A DNA stretch of 64,000 nt, taken from positions 11,412,648 to 11,476,647 of the forward strand of contig JAKSZU010000031.1 of NCBI GenBank assembly GCA_026018925.1, read 5' to 3'. This DNA comes from Tupaia tana (taxonomy: Eukaryota > Chordata > Mammalia > Scandentia > Tupaiidae). Below, piece by piece: positions 42,126 to 52,385 of the stretch. How positions within the stretch are numbered: the first letter of the stretch is position 1; each line of letters opens with the position of its first letter. The notes under the pieces were generated by a model. The model worked only from the letters and a program-made list of their open reading frames with translations. It did no database searches and was not told the origin of the DNA. The position numbers were made by a program, and so were the translations under genes.

Positions 42126-42337
42126 ATCAACAATTTTGAAGTGGTTGTCAGATCTATGATACTACCTCTAAGTCTTGTTTTTGGAATCATTCATTTATCA
42201 TAAACTAATAAAGAGAAATCTCCCCTTACTTTGTCATTTAAATGAGGTACTTCCCCTTTTTTTCCTATTATATTGAAGTTCCAAAGCACTTAAAAATAAG
42301 AGATGTTACTTATGCGTAATGCGATGCAGATGTTTCA

Positions 42338-42421
42338 TGGGGTTGGCAGAAAAGTCATGACTTCTTTTTTTAAATCTTTTTTTGGACGCAAAAATGCATT
42401 ATGGCTTTTCCAACAACCCAG
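42338..42421. mobile_element. mariner-type MITE copy
   Basis: TGGGGTTGGCAGAAAAGTCA on the left, GGCTTTTCCAACAACCCAG on the right followed by TA. The internal part includes a T-rich arm and GGACGCAAAAATGCATTA. About 84 bp. Confidence 0.88.
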
Positions 42422-43147
42422 TACATGAAGTTTTCTAGGGGAACACAGTCAAAACTTTTAGCCATGGTCTATCGTAGACAGCCCACCAACCTGAAGGGAC
42501 AGGGACGGCGAACAGCACTAAGGTCCCTGCAGAAATGGCTAACGGGCTATTTCTCCAGTTGTTGTATGACTTGAACATTGGCAGTCGGGGTTCCAAGGAC
42601 GATGTTTCTATTTTCACTTCAGCAGATAGATGGTATTACCTCAGCTGGGTACTCTTGAGGGAATGACCCAACGAAACTGCAGATTAAAGTGTTAGTGCCC
42701 ACACATTTTTGCGCTCAAAATGAGACTAAAGTACGCTACACTGTAGAGCTGAAAAACGTAATGGAAGGAAGCACCGTGTGTATTTAAGCGGCAGCATTAA
42801 TATGGTCTCAGAAAGGCAACCGTGAATTCCAGGCAGTGGGTATTTTTAGAAGACACAGATTCCAACATCTATTCCTGTGTAATGATTTCAGGCTGGTACC
42901 ATTTACATAAGGAGGTGGGTGGGGGCAGAGCAGAAAAACCTGACCTTCCCGAATACAATGAACGGTGATTGAGGCCTGCCTGAGGCTGGGGGTGGAGCCC
43001 TCACTGTGTCTGCACCTTGTCAGGGGTGCACCCTCCCAGTTCTCCTCCTTTCCTCTTGCTCAAAAAAGAAACGAATAAACATTTCAAAATAAAATAAAAA
43101 TTGAGATGCCACCATGCATGTCTATATACAGAAAAGTCCAAATTTTT
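42422..43147. other. unique SINE-free sequence, no gene
   Basis: About 0.7 kb without mobile elements. CpG-containing near 42500-42600. No coding signal. Confidence 0.55.
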
Positions 43148-43403
43148 TTTCATTTCCCTTTTTTTTTTTTTGCCGTAGGGCACATGTGCTCACTAGAGAG
43201 AGAGACAGAGAGATGAAAAGTGAGAAATCACTCCCCCGGGGGATGGCTACACTGCAATCCCTTCTCTTCCATTTTCCTCCTAGGATTTTGAGCACACGTG
43301 CACACGTACCTGGTGTGATTTTTCAAGCCACCAGGTGCAGGACTTGAACCACAGTCGGCCACGTGGGAGTCCAGGGCCTTCATCAACACGCCACTTGCTG
43401 GCT
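43148..43403 (-). mobile_element. SINE-L copy with short TSD
   Basis: CAAATTTTT flanks both ends (43139-43147, 43404-43412). B box on minus GGTTCAAGTCC, palindrome CCCCCGGGGG. Confidence 0.93.
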
Positions 43404-43412
43404 GCAAATTTT

Positions 43413-43739
43413 TCAGTTTCTATGAAATCAGCCAAATGGAAATATCATTAAAGAAAAACCATCTCTGTAGCAGCTGCGTGTCAGACAGAACAGGAGAGTC
43501 CGAACTAACGTCTTTGTGTGCCTTTTGTGTTGAGCAAACGTCTCTGGTCTCTGGGCTCTAGAAGAAATAAGCCAGATCAGATTTATGTCTACCATCAAAG
43601 AACTTGAAAGAAACTGGATGTATAAGGGGTCTTCCAAACCTTCCTGAAAAATCCGTGTCATGAGAATACTAACGCAGAAATTTCAGAACAGGTTTGCAGC
43701 GAAATAACCCTTCAACTCTTTTCACTCCACAAAAGTTTT
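43413..43739. other. unique sequence, no gene
   Basis: A 77-codon minus frame has no recognisable domain. No repeats. Confidence 0.55.
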
Positions 43740-43994
43740 TTTTTTGTTTGTTTTTTTGTTTTTTTTTCCTATAGGGTGTGTGCGTGCTCACCAGAGAGAA
43801 ACTAAAAGTGAGAATTAACCCCCCCAAGGGGGAGGACCACGCTGCAATCCCTTCTCCTCCATTCTTCTCTTGGGATTTTGGGCACACATGCACACGCACC
43901 CAGCGTGAGTTTCAAGCCACCGGGTCCAGGACTCAAACCGTATTGGTCATGCAGGAGTCCAGCACCTTAACCACTATGCCACTTCCTGGCCACC
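43740..43994 (-). mobile_element. SINE-L copy
   Basis: GTTT-rich tail complement. TCTCTG stretch shortened (CACCAGAGAGAAACTAAAAG), B-box region on minus GGTTTGAGTCC. Confidence 0.92.
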
Positions 43995-44068
43995 CCACAA
44001 GATTTTTGAAGTCCCCTTGTAGACTCAATATCTGATCATTTTCACAAATTAAAATGACTGCACTTCTG

Positions 44069-44172
44069 GGGCAGTAGGTGGTGTGGTGGTTAAAGTGCTG
44101 GATTCCAGATGGCTGACTCCATGACTCGAATCCCGGACCCAGGGGTTCTTTTTCAATTTAAAAAATAAAAAG
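44069..44172 (+). mobile_element. SINE-S copy, very short
   Basis: Head GGGGCAGTAGGTGGTGTGG, B box TGACTCGAATCC, then straight to TTTCAATTTAAAAAATAAAA. Almost nothing but the tRNA-like part and tail. Confidence 0.88.
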
Positions 44173-44291
44173 GAGATATAGATGAGTGAGTGATGTGTAG
44201 TTATTTCTTTTATTGTTATTTTCATCTGTTGTGGTCATAGTTTGCAACGAGTTAAGTAAATGAATCAGGAAACTTTCTATAGAACATAATT

Positions 44292-44553
44292 TTTTTTTTT
44301 TGAGAGGTTTTCGCTATAGGGTGCATGTGCTTGCCAGACAGACAGAGAGAGACATAAAGACAGAAAGCGAGAAATCACCCCCCAGGGGGGATGGTCACAC
44401 CGCAATCCCTTCTCCTCCATTCTCCTCTCGGGATCTTGGGCACGCACGCACACGCGCCCGGCGTGAGTTTTAAGCCACTGGGTCCAGGACGCGAACCGCG
44501 GTCGACTACGTGGGAGTCCAGCGACATAGCCATGACGCTAAGTGCTGGTTCCC
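44292..44553 (-). mobile_element. SINE-L, young B-box variant, TSD
   Basis: TSD TCTATAGAACATAATT (44276-44291) and TCTATAGAGCATAATT (44554-44569), one mismatch. B box on minus GGTTCGCGTCC, CpG-rich body (CACGCACGCACACGCGCCCG). Confidence 0.97.
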
Positions 44554-44861
44554 TCTATAGAGCATAATTAAAATGAATTGTTTCCGTTTGTTTGTGTATA
44601 TTTAAGGGATCATATGGACTTGAGCTTTGATACTGTCTGCTTCTAAAACCCTTTACTGTATATAGTAATGAAACACTGGCAATCTCTTTGAGAGTAACTG
44701 AAAGTTATTATTATTTACTTACAGTTGTATCAAATTTTTCTTTGATTTGTTCCAATCCTTATTTTGAACAGTACATTCATTGCACATTATTATTCTATCG
44801 CAAAATACGAATTATAACCATCTATTCCTCAGGTTTTATTTGCTTTACAAAGAACCAGCTT

Positions 44862-45118
44862 TTTTCTTTTTTTTCTTTTGAAGGTTTTTGCCATAGGGCC
44901 TATGAGCTTACCAGAGAGAGACAGAGGGAGGGAAAGTGAGAAATCACCCCGCAGGGGAGATGGCCATGCTGCAATCCCTTCTCCTCCATTCTCCTCTTGG
45001 GATTTTAGGCATGCACATACATGCATCTAGCGTGTCTTAAACCACCAGGCCCAGGATTCGAACCTTAGTCATCCGTAGGGGAGCCCAAAGCCTTAACTAC
45101 CATGCCACCTGTTGGCCC
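44862..45118 (-). mobile_element. SINE-L copy
   Basis: Tail complement TTTTCTTTTTTTTCTTTTG, palindrome CCCCGCAGGGG, B box on minus GGTTCGAATCC. Confidence 0.93.
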
Positions 45119-45683
45119 TGTTTCAGTTTTTTATGTCTACATTATATAGAGATATATAAATATCACGTGATGCTCCTTCCTATTAGAACCTGAATCGCAG
45201 AGACATCGGAATGAGATAAATCACACATCGTGAGATTGTTTAATGAACTGCAGACTGAGTCACGGAAATAGCTGTAAATTCCCTGAAAATTGGACCCTGC
45301 CAAGAGAGATATGGCACCTTCCCCTGATAATTGCAAAAGAAAATACCCCCTGTCATGAGTTAACCACATTTCTTTGCTAAAAGCCGAATGGGACATAATT
45401 TGCAGCTTCCAACGTGTCATCTATTTTCAAAACACCGTGATTTGCAAAATCTGATTATGCCCTTCCGGCTTCCATGGTTCATTGGCAGAGCTGTCTACGA
45501 ATCCCATCCTGGGTAACACCGCCCCAGAGTCAGACTCACTCCCGTGTGCTGTGCTGTGTGCTGTAACGGCACCCCCCGGTAAAGGATGTGGGCCCTTCTA
45601 GTCATCGGTCTGTTCGCGTGCACGGGGAACTGATGGCATGCTCGTTTACTTCCTGTAATTCCAAAGGACTTGAATGCTTACTG
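45119..45683. other. unique SINE-free sequence, no gene
   Basis: GC-balanced near 45480-45600 with scattered CpG. No recognised gene or repeat. Confidence 0.55.
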
Positions 45684-45825
45684 CAGAGAGAGAAAGCCAG
45701 AGGAAGAGGGAGGGGACAAGAGAGAGAAAGGATTCCTTCCCCCTTGGGAATGGTCACACTGCAACCTATGTTTGCCTCTATTTCTCCATCTCATCAGGAG
45801 TTGGGGCTGTGCACACACACACACG

Positions 45826-45861
<36 letters not shown>

Positions 45862-45955
45862 GCTGGCTTTTCAAGTCGCCGGGCCAGGATTTGAACCCAT
45901 GGTTGTCCGTGAGGAATCCAGTTCCCAAGGTGTTCTGCACTACCAAGGTGGCCCC
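45684..45955 (-). mobile_element. SINE-L copy, old, with (CA)n expansion
   Basis: (CA)n at 45812-45858 sits where the GTGTGCGTG motif lies on the minus strand. B-box region GGTTCAAATCC, palindrome lost. Confidence 0.8.
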
Positions 45956-46180
45956 GTGATATATTTAAGTTCTCGATTCTCCAAAACACAGAAAGCTATC
46001 ACAACAAAGGATATTTATTATGGCTGGGGAAAATGAGATATGATGACAACTGTTTTCCTGACTTCAATCAATGTAAGCAGCAAGAACGGGTTCACCACAA
46101 GCTAGAATCACGCTGTGGCATATATTTAGAAATAAGAATTATTTCTATTGTTTTGAATGGATGAAATAAAAAGGGAGTTA

Positions 46181-46395
46181 AGGGGCCAGCAGGTGGCATC
46201 GTGGTTAAAGTGTTGGACTTCCACATAGCTGACTGTGGTTCGAGTCCCAGACCTGGCGGCTTAAAAACTCACTCCGGGTGCATGTGCGTGCATGCCCAAA
46301 GTCCCGGGAGGAAAATGGAGGAGAAGGAATTGTGACGTGGCCGTTCCCCCTGGGGGGGGTGATGTTTTCTCAAGCTCTCCCTCATGCCGTATGTG
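46181..46395 (+). mobile_element. SINE-L, 3'-truncated
   Basis: Head GGGGCCAGCAGGTGGC, B box GGTTCGAGTCC, palindrome CCCCCTGGGGGGGG. Stops after CAAGCTCTCCCTCATGC with no TATAGCAAAA end or A tail. Confidence 0.9.
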
Positions 46396-46512
46396 ATCCC
46401 AGGATTGGGATGAGCAGGAAAAGGGGTGAGTTGCGCTTCTTTGGTAGTGTTTATTATACCTGGATTGATTCTGCGCTGGGACCATGCAACAAATCTTAAA
46501 AGCAATACACTA

Positions 46513-46760
46513 GGGACCAGCAGATGGTGTAATGGTTGCGTCACTGGGCTCCCATATAGTCAACCTTGGTTTGAGTCCCAGACCCAGCAGCTTGAAACTC
46601 ACTCTGGGCGTGCATGCGTCTCATCCTGAGATGAGAATAGAGAAGGGACTGTGGCGTGGCCATCTCCCCTTAAGGGTGATTTCTTGCTTTCTATCTCCTC
46701 ACCCTCTGTCTTTCTGGTGAAAGCACACACCCTATAGCAAAAAATCTCAATTAAAAAAAA
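46513..46760 (+). mobile_element. SINE-L copy, Gln-tRNA-like head
   Basis: GATGGTGTAATGGTTGCG then CACTGGGCTCCC shows the resemblance of the head to tRNA-Gln (GGTGTAATGGTTAGC...CTGGACTC). B box GGTTTGAGTCC. Body shortened at GCATGCGTCTCATCC. Confidence 0.93.
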
Positions 46761-46980
46761 TACTCTAAAGGATCTAACTGGTTTCAAGTTACTTAACTGA
46801 CTCTCAAAACAAAGCTCAAGACAGCTTATTGGCAAGCGAAAATACTGAGTACTGAATAAGGTCAAATCCAGTGTCTGGTGTCCCATCAAGGTGTTACCTA
46901 CACGCAGACAAAGGGGAACCTAGTGCTCCAGAAATAAACACTGTACCTGGGACTTTACCCTGTATAAGAAAAGGGCCATG

Positions 46981-47139
46981 GGTGTTGGCAGGTGGCATGG
47001 TGGCTAAGGCACTGGACTCCCACATGGCTGACCATGGTTTGAATTCCGGACCGGGCAGCTTCCTCTCTGTGTGTCTCTCTCTGGTCAGTCCACATATCCT
47101 ATAGCAAATTAAATAATAAATAAATAATTCTTTAAATAA
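46981..47139 (+). mobile_element. SINE-S copy with TSD
   Basis: AAAAGGGCCATG (46969-46980) and AAAAGGGACATG (47140-47151) flank it. End CCTATAGCAAATTAAATAAT, B box GGTTTGAATTC. Confidence 0.95.
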
Positions 47140-47151
47140 AAAAGGGACATG

Positions 47152-47652
47152 TTACAAGACAAAGTAGAAACAGAAAACCATGACACAAGTTAGAACCTAC
47201 ATGAAAGTTTATATAAATGTAAGATAAGTATCAGAAATGCCCACAACCATCCAAGATCATTAGGAACGAGTCTAAATTCTCATTAACAAGAAAAATGTAA
47301 AGCACATGACAGGGACTTCAAGATGCTATTTTGATAAAAAGTAATTAGACTTTTTGAAGAGAAAATTAGTTGTTACAGTAATTTCAGAAATAATTACAAT
47401 CCCATTTGTGCTAAAATATGCAATGACCTTTTCAATTGGGAATATAAATTTATTCTTCTGTTCCATTATTTTAAAGATTACAATATAAATGATAAACTTA
47501 TCATTATAAAGACGTGACCAGAGTCAGATTTGGTTCACAAAGGTTTTATATTATGGTTGTGTGTTTGATTGTTCAGAATTACTTCTCACATTCCAAGTTC
47601 CTGCTCATTAAAGTCACATGAATAAATGCAAGTAAAAAGTAAGAGTGCTTAT
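47152..47652. other. unique AT-rich sequence, no gene
   Basis: Nothing recognised. Confidence 0.55.
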
Positions 47653-47862
47653 GGGCCAGCAGGTGGTGTGAAAATTAAGATCCCACAGGGCAAGCTGCAC
47701 CGTTTGAGTTTGGAAACCAGACACTTGAAAACCATGCCATGCACCACGTGTGTGTGCGTGCCCAGAATCTCAAGAGAAGGGAGGAGAAGGGATTGTGATG
47801 TGGCCATTGCTCCGGGGTTGATTTTTTACTTTCTCTCTGGCAAGTGAAGGAACCTTATAGTA
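47653..47862 (+). mobile_element. SINE-L copy that seeded a long purine tract
   Basis: Head GGGCCAGCAGGTGGTG, then shortened; B-box region CGTTTGAGTTT, end CCTTATAGTAAAGAG. Possible TSD TAAGAGTGCTTAT (near 47640) versus TAAGTACTTAT (near 48242), beyond the purine tract. Confidence 0.82.
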
Positions 47863-47898
47863 AAGAGAAGGAGGAGGAGGAGGAGGAAGAGGAGAAGA

Positions 47899-47946
<48 letters not shown>

Positions 47947-47996
47947 AAGGAAGGAAGGAAGGAAGGAAGGAAGGAAGGAAGGAAGGGAGGAAGGAA

Positions 47997-48072
<76 letters not shown>

Positions 48073-48243
48073 GAGGGAGGGAGGGAGGGAGGGAGGGAGG
48101 AAAGGAAAGGAAAGGAAAGGAAAGGAAAGGAAAGGAAAGGAAAGGAAAGGAAAGGAAAGGAAAGGAAAGGAAAGGAAAGGAAAGGAAGGAAAGAGAAGAA
48201 GGCAGATTGGAAGAAGAAGAAGAGGAGGAAGAGGAAGAAACTA
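47863..48243 (+). repeat. 380-bp compound polypurine tract
   Basis: Almost pure A/G on +: GAGGAG, (GA)n, (GGAA)n, (GAAA)n, (GGGA)n, a long (GGAAA)n block 48100-48190, then irregular GAA/GGA. The 136-codon frame 47844-48254 is Lys/Glu/Arg low complexity and not a gene. Confidence 0.97.
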
Positions 48244-48310
48244 AGTACTTATAAGCAAGACCAATAATGTCATAAAATGTCTCTTTGAATCAGCCTACGA
48301 TGATTATTTA

Positions 48311-48389
48311 TTGAATTGTTAGAAAATTCATGACATGTTTTTCTGTTTTTCTGTGCAAAAAATGCATCATGACTTTTCTGCTAACCCAA
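48311..48389. mobile_element. mariner-type MITE, TA-flanked
   Basis: Left TTGAATTGTTAGAAAATTCA, right ATGACTTTTCTGCTAACCCAA, TA at 48309-48310 and 48390-48391. Centre TTTTTCTGTGCAAAAAATGC. Confidence 0.9.
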
Positions 48390-48393
48390 TATT

Positions 48394-48467
48394 ATAGTCC
48401 AGAACTCGAACCATGGTTGAGCATCTGGGAGTCCAATGCCTCAACCATCATGCCTTCTGCTGGTTCC
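48394..48467 (-). mobile_element. SINE head-only fragment
   Basis: Minus-strand tRNA-like part only (B box GGTTCGAGTTC, CATCTGGGAGTCCAATGC on +, ending CTGCTGGTTCC). It abuts the MITE. The rest was lost or never inserted. Confidence 0.8.
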
Positions 48468-48782
48468 AAACAGTATGTTTTTAAAAAAATACATAAACGC
48501 AACGTATAGTGATTAAATCATGGTGATTAGTATGCTCATCCCCTCAAACAGTCATCCTTATTTCGGAAACATTCGATATCCTCTCTTGTAAATATCTGTA
48601 AGTGTATAACGTACTTTTTTCTGAACTATGTCATATTGCTGTGTTCATCTAGGTCTCATTAAGACAATGGAAAACATGTCAAGTATTTCAAAGTGAGGAA
48701 TTGAATATAGGGGTTTGATTCATCAATGTGTTGACACCAAACCCTTATGTTAAACTCCTCAGTTTAAAATACCTGACATGTG

Positions 48783-49069
48783 CTAAGAAGTATTTTATGA
48801 TGGGCAAAGTATTTGTACAAGCAAAATGAGAAATAGCAATTGACTGTTTTAAAAAATAATTAGAATAATAATAATAATGATTGGGGGAAAACATAGAAAA
48901 GATATTGAATGTTAAAGTGGGGAGATTAATGTCTCTGTACTGATTGACATGTATGGCATTCCCTTTTGAAAAAGCAATGTAATACACTGTAAAGTTATAT
49001 GTAATTCAATGTAATATAAAGAAGAATATGATGATAATAAAAAATATAAATAAATAAAAATATAAAAAA
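48783..49069 (+). mobile_element. A-rich retroposon end (probable L1 3' fragment) with TSD
   Basis: Flanked by the perfect 17-bp repeat AAAATACCTGACATGTG (48766-48782, 49070-49086) and ends in an A-rich ATAAATAAATAAAAAT tail. The last 110 bp (GGCATTCCCTTTTGAAAAAG, ATGTAATACACTGTAAAG) matches 59300-59436. Confidence 0.85.
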
Positions 49070-49086
49070 AAAATACCTGACATGTG

Positions 49087-49315
49087 GACCTGCAGGTGAT
49101 GTGGAAGTAAAGACGGCTGAATTCCACCTGGCCAGCTGCATGGTGGCTTGAGAAACATCCCAGGCTTGTGTGCATGTGTGCTTAAAATCCTAGAGCAGAA
49201 TGGAAGAGAAGGAATTTGGGCATGGTCATACCCCCTGGGGGTGGGTGATTTCTTACTTTCCCTCTCTCTGTCTCTCTCTCTATGCGTGCACATGCCCTTA
49301 GGCAATAAATCTATA
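49087..49315 (+). mobile_element. SINE-L copy that seeded a purine tract
   Basis: Starts GACCTGCAGGTGATGTGG exactly at the end of the retroposon's second TSD copy. The B-box region is deleted. End GCCCTTAGGCAATAAATC. Confidence 0.85.
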
Positions 49316-49316
49316 A

Positions 49317-49375
<59 letters not shown>

Positions 49376-49515
49376 GAAGGAAGGAAGGAAGGAAGGAAGG
49401 AAGGAAGGAAGGAAGGAAGGAAGGAAGGAAGGAAGAAAGAGGGAGGGAGGGAGGGAGGGAGGGAGGGAGGGAGGGAGGGAGGGAGGAAGGAAGGAAGGAA
49501 GGAAGGAAGGAAGGA

Positions 49516-49547
<32 letters not shown>

Positions 49548-49558
49548 AGAAAAGAAAG
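49316..49558 (+). repeat. compound purine tract (GAAA)n-(GGAA)n-(GGGA)n-(GA)n
   Basis: Near-perfect blocks of GAAA, GGAA, GGGA, GGAA again, then GA/GAAA. Low-complexity frames on both strands are not genes. Confidence 0.97.
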
Positions 49559-49756
49559 GGGGACCAGCAAATGGCAGAGTGGCTACATTGCTGGACTTTC
49601 ACATGACTGGCCGCAGTTCAAGTCCCAGTCCTGGCAACCTGAAAATCACATCAAGTGCTTGTGTATGTGTGCCCTAAATCTTCAGAGGAGAATGGAGGAG
49701 AAGGGATTGTGGTGTGGCCATTCCCTTTGGGTGGTGATTTCTCACTTTCCCTCTCA

Positions 49757-49790
<34 letters not shown>

Positions 49791-49863
49791 CTCTCACTCT
49801 CTCCAGCAAGCACACACGCCCTAAGGCAAAAATCTCTTTTAAAAAAAAGAGAAAGAAAGAAAA
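49559..49863 (+). mobile_element. SINE-L copy
   Basis: Head GGGGACCAGCAAATGGC, B box AGTTCAAGTCC, expanded TCTCTG/ACTCTC stretch, end CCCTAAGGCAAAAATCTC. AAACCCGACATAT after the tail resembles the TSD of 48766/49070. Confidence 0.93.
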
Positions 49864-49877
49864 GAAACCCGACATAT

Positions 49878-50229
49878 TTTCAGTTGTCTCAATTAGATCT
49901 GGATGAACATAGCATTGACAGAAAGGCTTGTGCTGCTAAAATGGAAATGAAAATAGAATGTAAATGAGTATAAAGACAGAAACAGAAGAAGCCGTGCTTA
50001 TGGGCAGAGGGAAGGCTTCCCCAAAGTCAATTGTGTGTGTGAGTATGACATTTGGAAGGAACCTGTCAAAGGGGACACAGGTAAATTCAATTATGCAATG
50101 GAAAGAAGCCACATCTACACAGGTGTTTGGCCTTTGATGGAGCATTTATATATCACTTAATATATGCTTACTTTTCTGACAATTTCATGAGTCAAAATAG
50201 AAAAAAAAAAAAATGAAAAAGAGTTCACA
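49878..50229. other. unique sequence, no gene
   Basis: Nothing recognised. Confidence 0.55.
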
Positions 50230-50305
50230 GATACTCTGACCAAGGAAAGAATATTTTATGCTGTGAGGATACTCTGACCAACAAAAGAATATTTTTTTGC
50301 TGTGA
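50230..50305 (+). repeat. 38-bp tandem duplication
   Basis: GATACTCTGACCAAGGAAAG (50230) recurs as GATACTCTGACCAACAAAAG (50268), each followed by AATATTTT and GCTGTGA. It directly precedes the tRNA/7SL composite element. Confidence 0.9.
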
Positions 50306-50588
50306 ATGGTACACCTTGCTAAGATGCTGCACTCTGCAAGCTGGGACCACGTGAGAAGCATGGGTTTGAGTCCTGCTCTGTCCTAAAGACCAGGCATGGT
50401 TTCAGGCTGCTGTAATCCCAGTGATTCAGGGAGGCTGAGGCAAGAAGATTCCAAGCTCAAGTCTGGCCTGGGCATCATAGCAAGAGACTTTCCAACCATG
50501 GCCAGGGGTTGTTCAGTGTTCCTGTAGTCCCCGAAGAAGAGGAGTAGCAGCTAGACACCACTCAGAGCCTACAGGGAGACCTTGGAGG
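50306..50588 (+). mobile_element. tRNA/7SL composite retroposon (single copy)
   Basis: A tRNA-like head with B box GGGTTTGAGTCC (50362-50373) is followed by 7SL RNA Alu-domain sequence: CTGTAATCCCAG (50410-50421), GGGAGGCTGAGG (50429-50440), CCTGGGCATCATAGCAAGAG (50467-50486). A second partial 7SL-like start, GGCCAGG (50500) and CCTGTAGTCCCC (50521-50532), follows. It is the only 7SL-derived sequence seen in the window. 7SL-derived SINEs are known only from Euarchontoglires; tree shrews have tRNA/7SL fusions. No clear A tail or TSD was found, so the copy is old. Confidence 0.8.
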
Positions 50589-51471
50589 TGGAAGCCAATC
50601 AGATGAATAGTAGTTATTGTCAGGTGGTCATAGGGCTTGTACTATCAACCTCTCAGAGAAGAGGAAAAGGGCCAGAGAATAGCCTGCTCCTAGTCCATGC
50701 CAGATTCAACACAGCTCCCCATAGAAACACCTTCAGGGTCCTGAATCCTCACCTGGTATATGGCCTTCTCAAACTTCTCCATAATCTCCTTGTGAGAGGA
50801 GAGTGGATGAACATGGCTTGCTCAGTATCAGTGAATGAGCAATATATCATAGATCCTTACATGACTTACAACAGCAAATTTCTGGTTGCTTTTTTCCTAG
50901 AATAAAGACAGAAAACTTAAGCCAACGTTCCCGAGAAAATAGAACAGACGTATGACTTGAAATAGATGTGATCCTATAAAAATCGAGATATGGACTATAA
51001 ATCTGAAAGTTCCTATCAAATAAGCAGTCTTCCAGAAAATACAATTTACCATGAGATAACTCCTACATCAGGTAGGTTTTTCTGGGCTCCAAAACCCCGG
51101 AAAATCTAGTTATATAGAATAAGAATGCATGCTGCTTGCATTCTGGCTGATACAGAGGCGATGGGTGGGTTCTCTCATCAGTCTGGAAATTAATTTTTAT
51201 TCACTGAATAAGTATCATTTTGGCTGGAATGCTTGGATTAATGTAGCGTTACTTCCCATATCTTTTCGTTTTAATCAGACTTGTCCAAAGATTTCCATCT
51301 GGTTATATCCAAGGTAGACCAGCCAACCAGCTTCACATGAGAAAATCTATTTCCATATCTCTGTATTGTATCTACAAATATCTCACGGGGCATACTTCAG
51401 CCTGGCATTTGTAAAACCAACCTCCTCTCGAATCCCAAATAGGAATCTCTGTGACAAAAACATACAGATCA
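50589..51471. other. unique SINE-free sequence, no gene
   Basis: A 107-codon + frame (50582-50905) starts at the end of the composite element and has no domain I recognise. The remainder is AT-balanced and non-repetitive. Confidence 0.5.
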
Positions 51472-51671
51472 GGGGCTAGAAGGCGGTGCAGTGGTTAAGG
51501 CATTGGACTTTCATGTGACCAGTTGCAGTTCAAGTCCCAAATCTGGTGGCTTGCTTTCTCCCTTTCCCTCTCTCTCTGCCTTTCTCTGGTGAACCTGCAT
51601 GTCCCATAGCAAATTAAGTAATAATAATAAGAGGAAATAATATTAAATAAACAATTCAAAAAAAAAAAACC
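51472..51671 (+). mobile_element. SINE-S copy, TAGCAAATTA type
   Basis: Head GGGGCTAGAAGGCGGTG, B box AGTTCAAGTCC, end CCCATAGCAAATTAAGTAAT, A12 tail. Confidence 0.93.
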
Positions 51672-51696
51672 ACACACACACAAAAGGACCATTATT

Positions 51697-51953
51697 GGGG
51701 CCAGCAGGTGGCTTAGGAGTTAAGGCACTAGACTTCCATGTGGCCAACCATGGTTTGAGTCTCGGACCCGGTGGCTTGAAACTCACTCTGGGTGTGTGTG
51801 CATCCTCAAGATCTCAAAAGAATGGAGGAGGAGGGATTGAGCTGTGGCCATTTCTACTGCTAGGGGGTGATTTCTCACTTTCTCTCTCTCTGTCTGTCTC
51901 TGGTGAGCCTATACACCTTATGACAAAAATCTAAAAATAAAGAAAAAGAAAAA
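51697..51953 (+). mobile_element. SINE-L copy
   Basis: Head GGGGCCAGCAGGTGGC, B box GGTTTGAGTCT, palindrome lost (CTGCTAGGGGG), end CCTTATGACAAAAATC. Confidence 0.93.
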
Positions 51954-52092
51954 CCCACTGAATTAATTATTCCACAACCAGATTAAATTTTGAAAGGCAT
52001 AAGGCATACGTGTTTTTCAAAATGTAGAGACCATTAGCTGATAAATTGTAACACTGCATAAGATAAGGAGCTTTGTCAAAAACCACTGGGGG

Positions 52093-52373
52093 AGACCAGC
52101 AGTTAGCGTAATGACTATGTCACTAGACTCCCACGTAGTCGACCGCGGTTCACATCCCAGACCCGGTGGCTAAAATCTCACGCCAGGTGCGTGTGCGTGT
52201 GTGCCCAAGATCCCAAGAGGAGAATGGAGAAGAAGGGATTGCAGAGTGGCCAACCTCCCTGGGGGGTGATTTCTCACTTTATGTCTCTCTGTCTTTCTCT
52301 GTCTGTCTGGTGAGCGCACGAGCCCTATAGCAAAAACCTCTTTAAAATTTAAAAAAAAAAAACAAAAAAAAAA
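52093..52373 (+). mobile_element. SINE-L inserted at the 5' edge of a SINE-D
   Basis: AAAAACCACTGGGGGA (52077-52092) and an equivalent with one base fewer (52374-52385) flank it. A box TAGCGTAATGA, B box GGTTCACATCC, tail with two A runs. Confidence 0.95.
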
Positions 52374-52385
52374 AACACTGGGGGA

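Noticed and set aside
47844..48254. 136-codon open frame
   Set aside because: It consists of Lys/Glu/Arg repeats encoded by the purine microsatellite and has no protein-like composition.
49006..49602. 198-codon minus frame rich in Ser/Leu/Phe/Pro
   Set aside because: It is the complement of the purine tract plus a SINE antisense frame.
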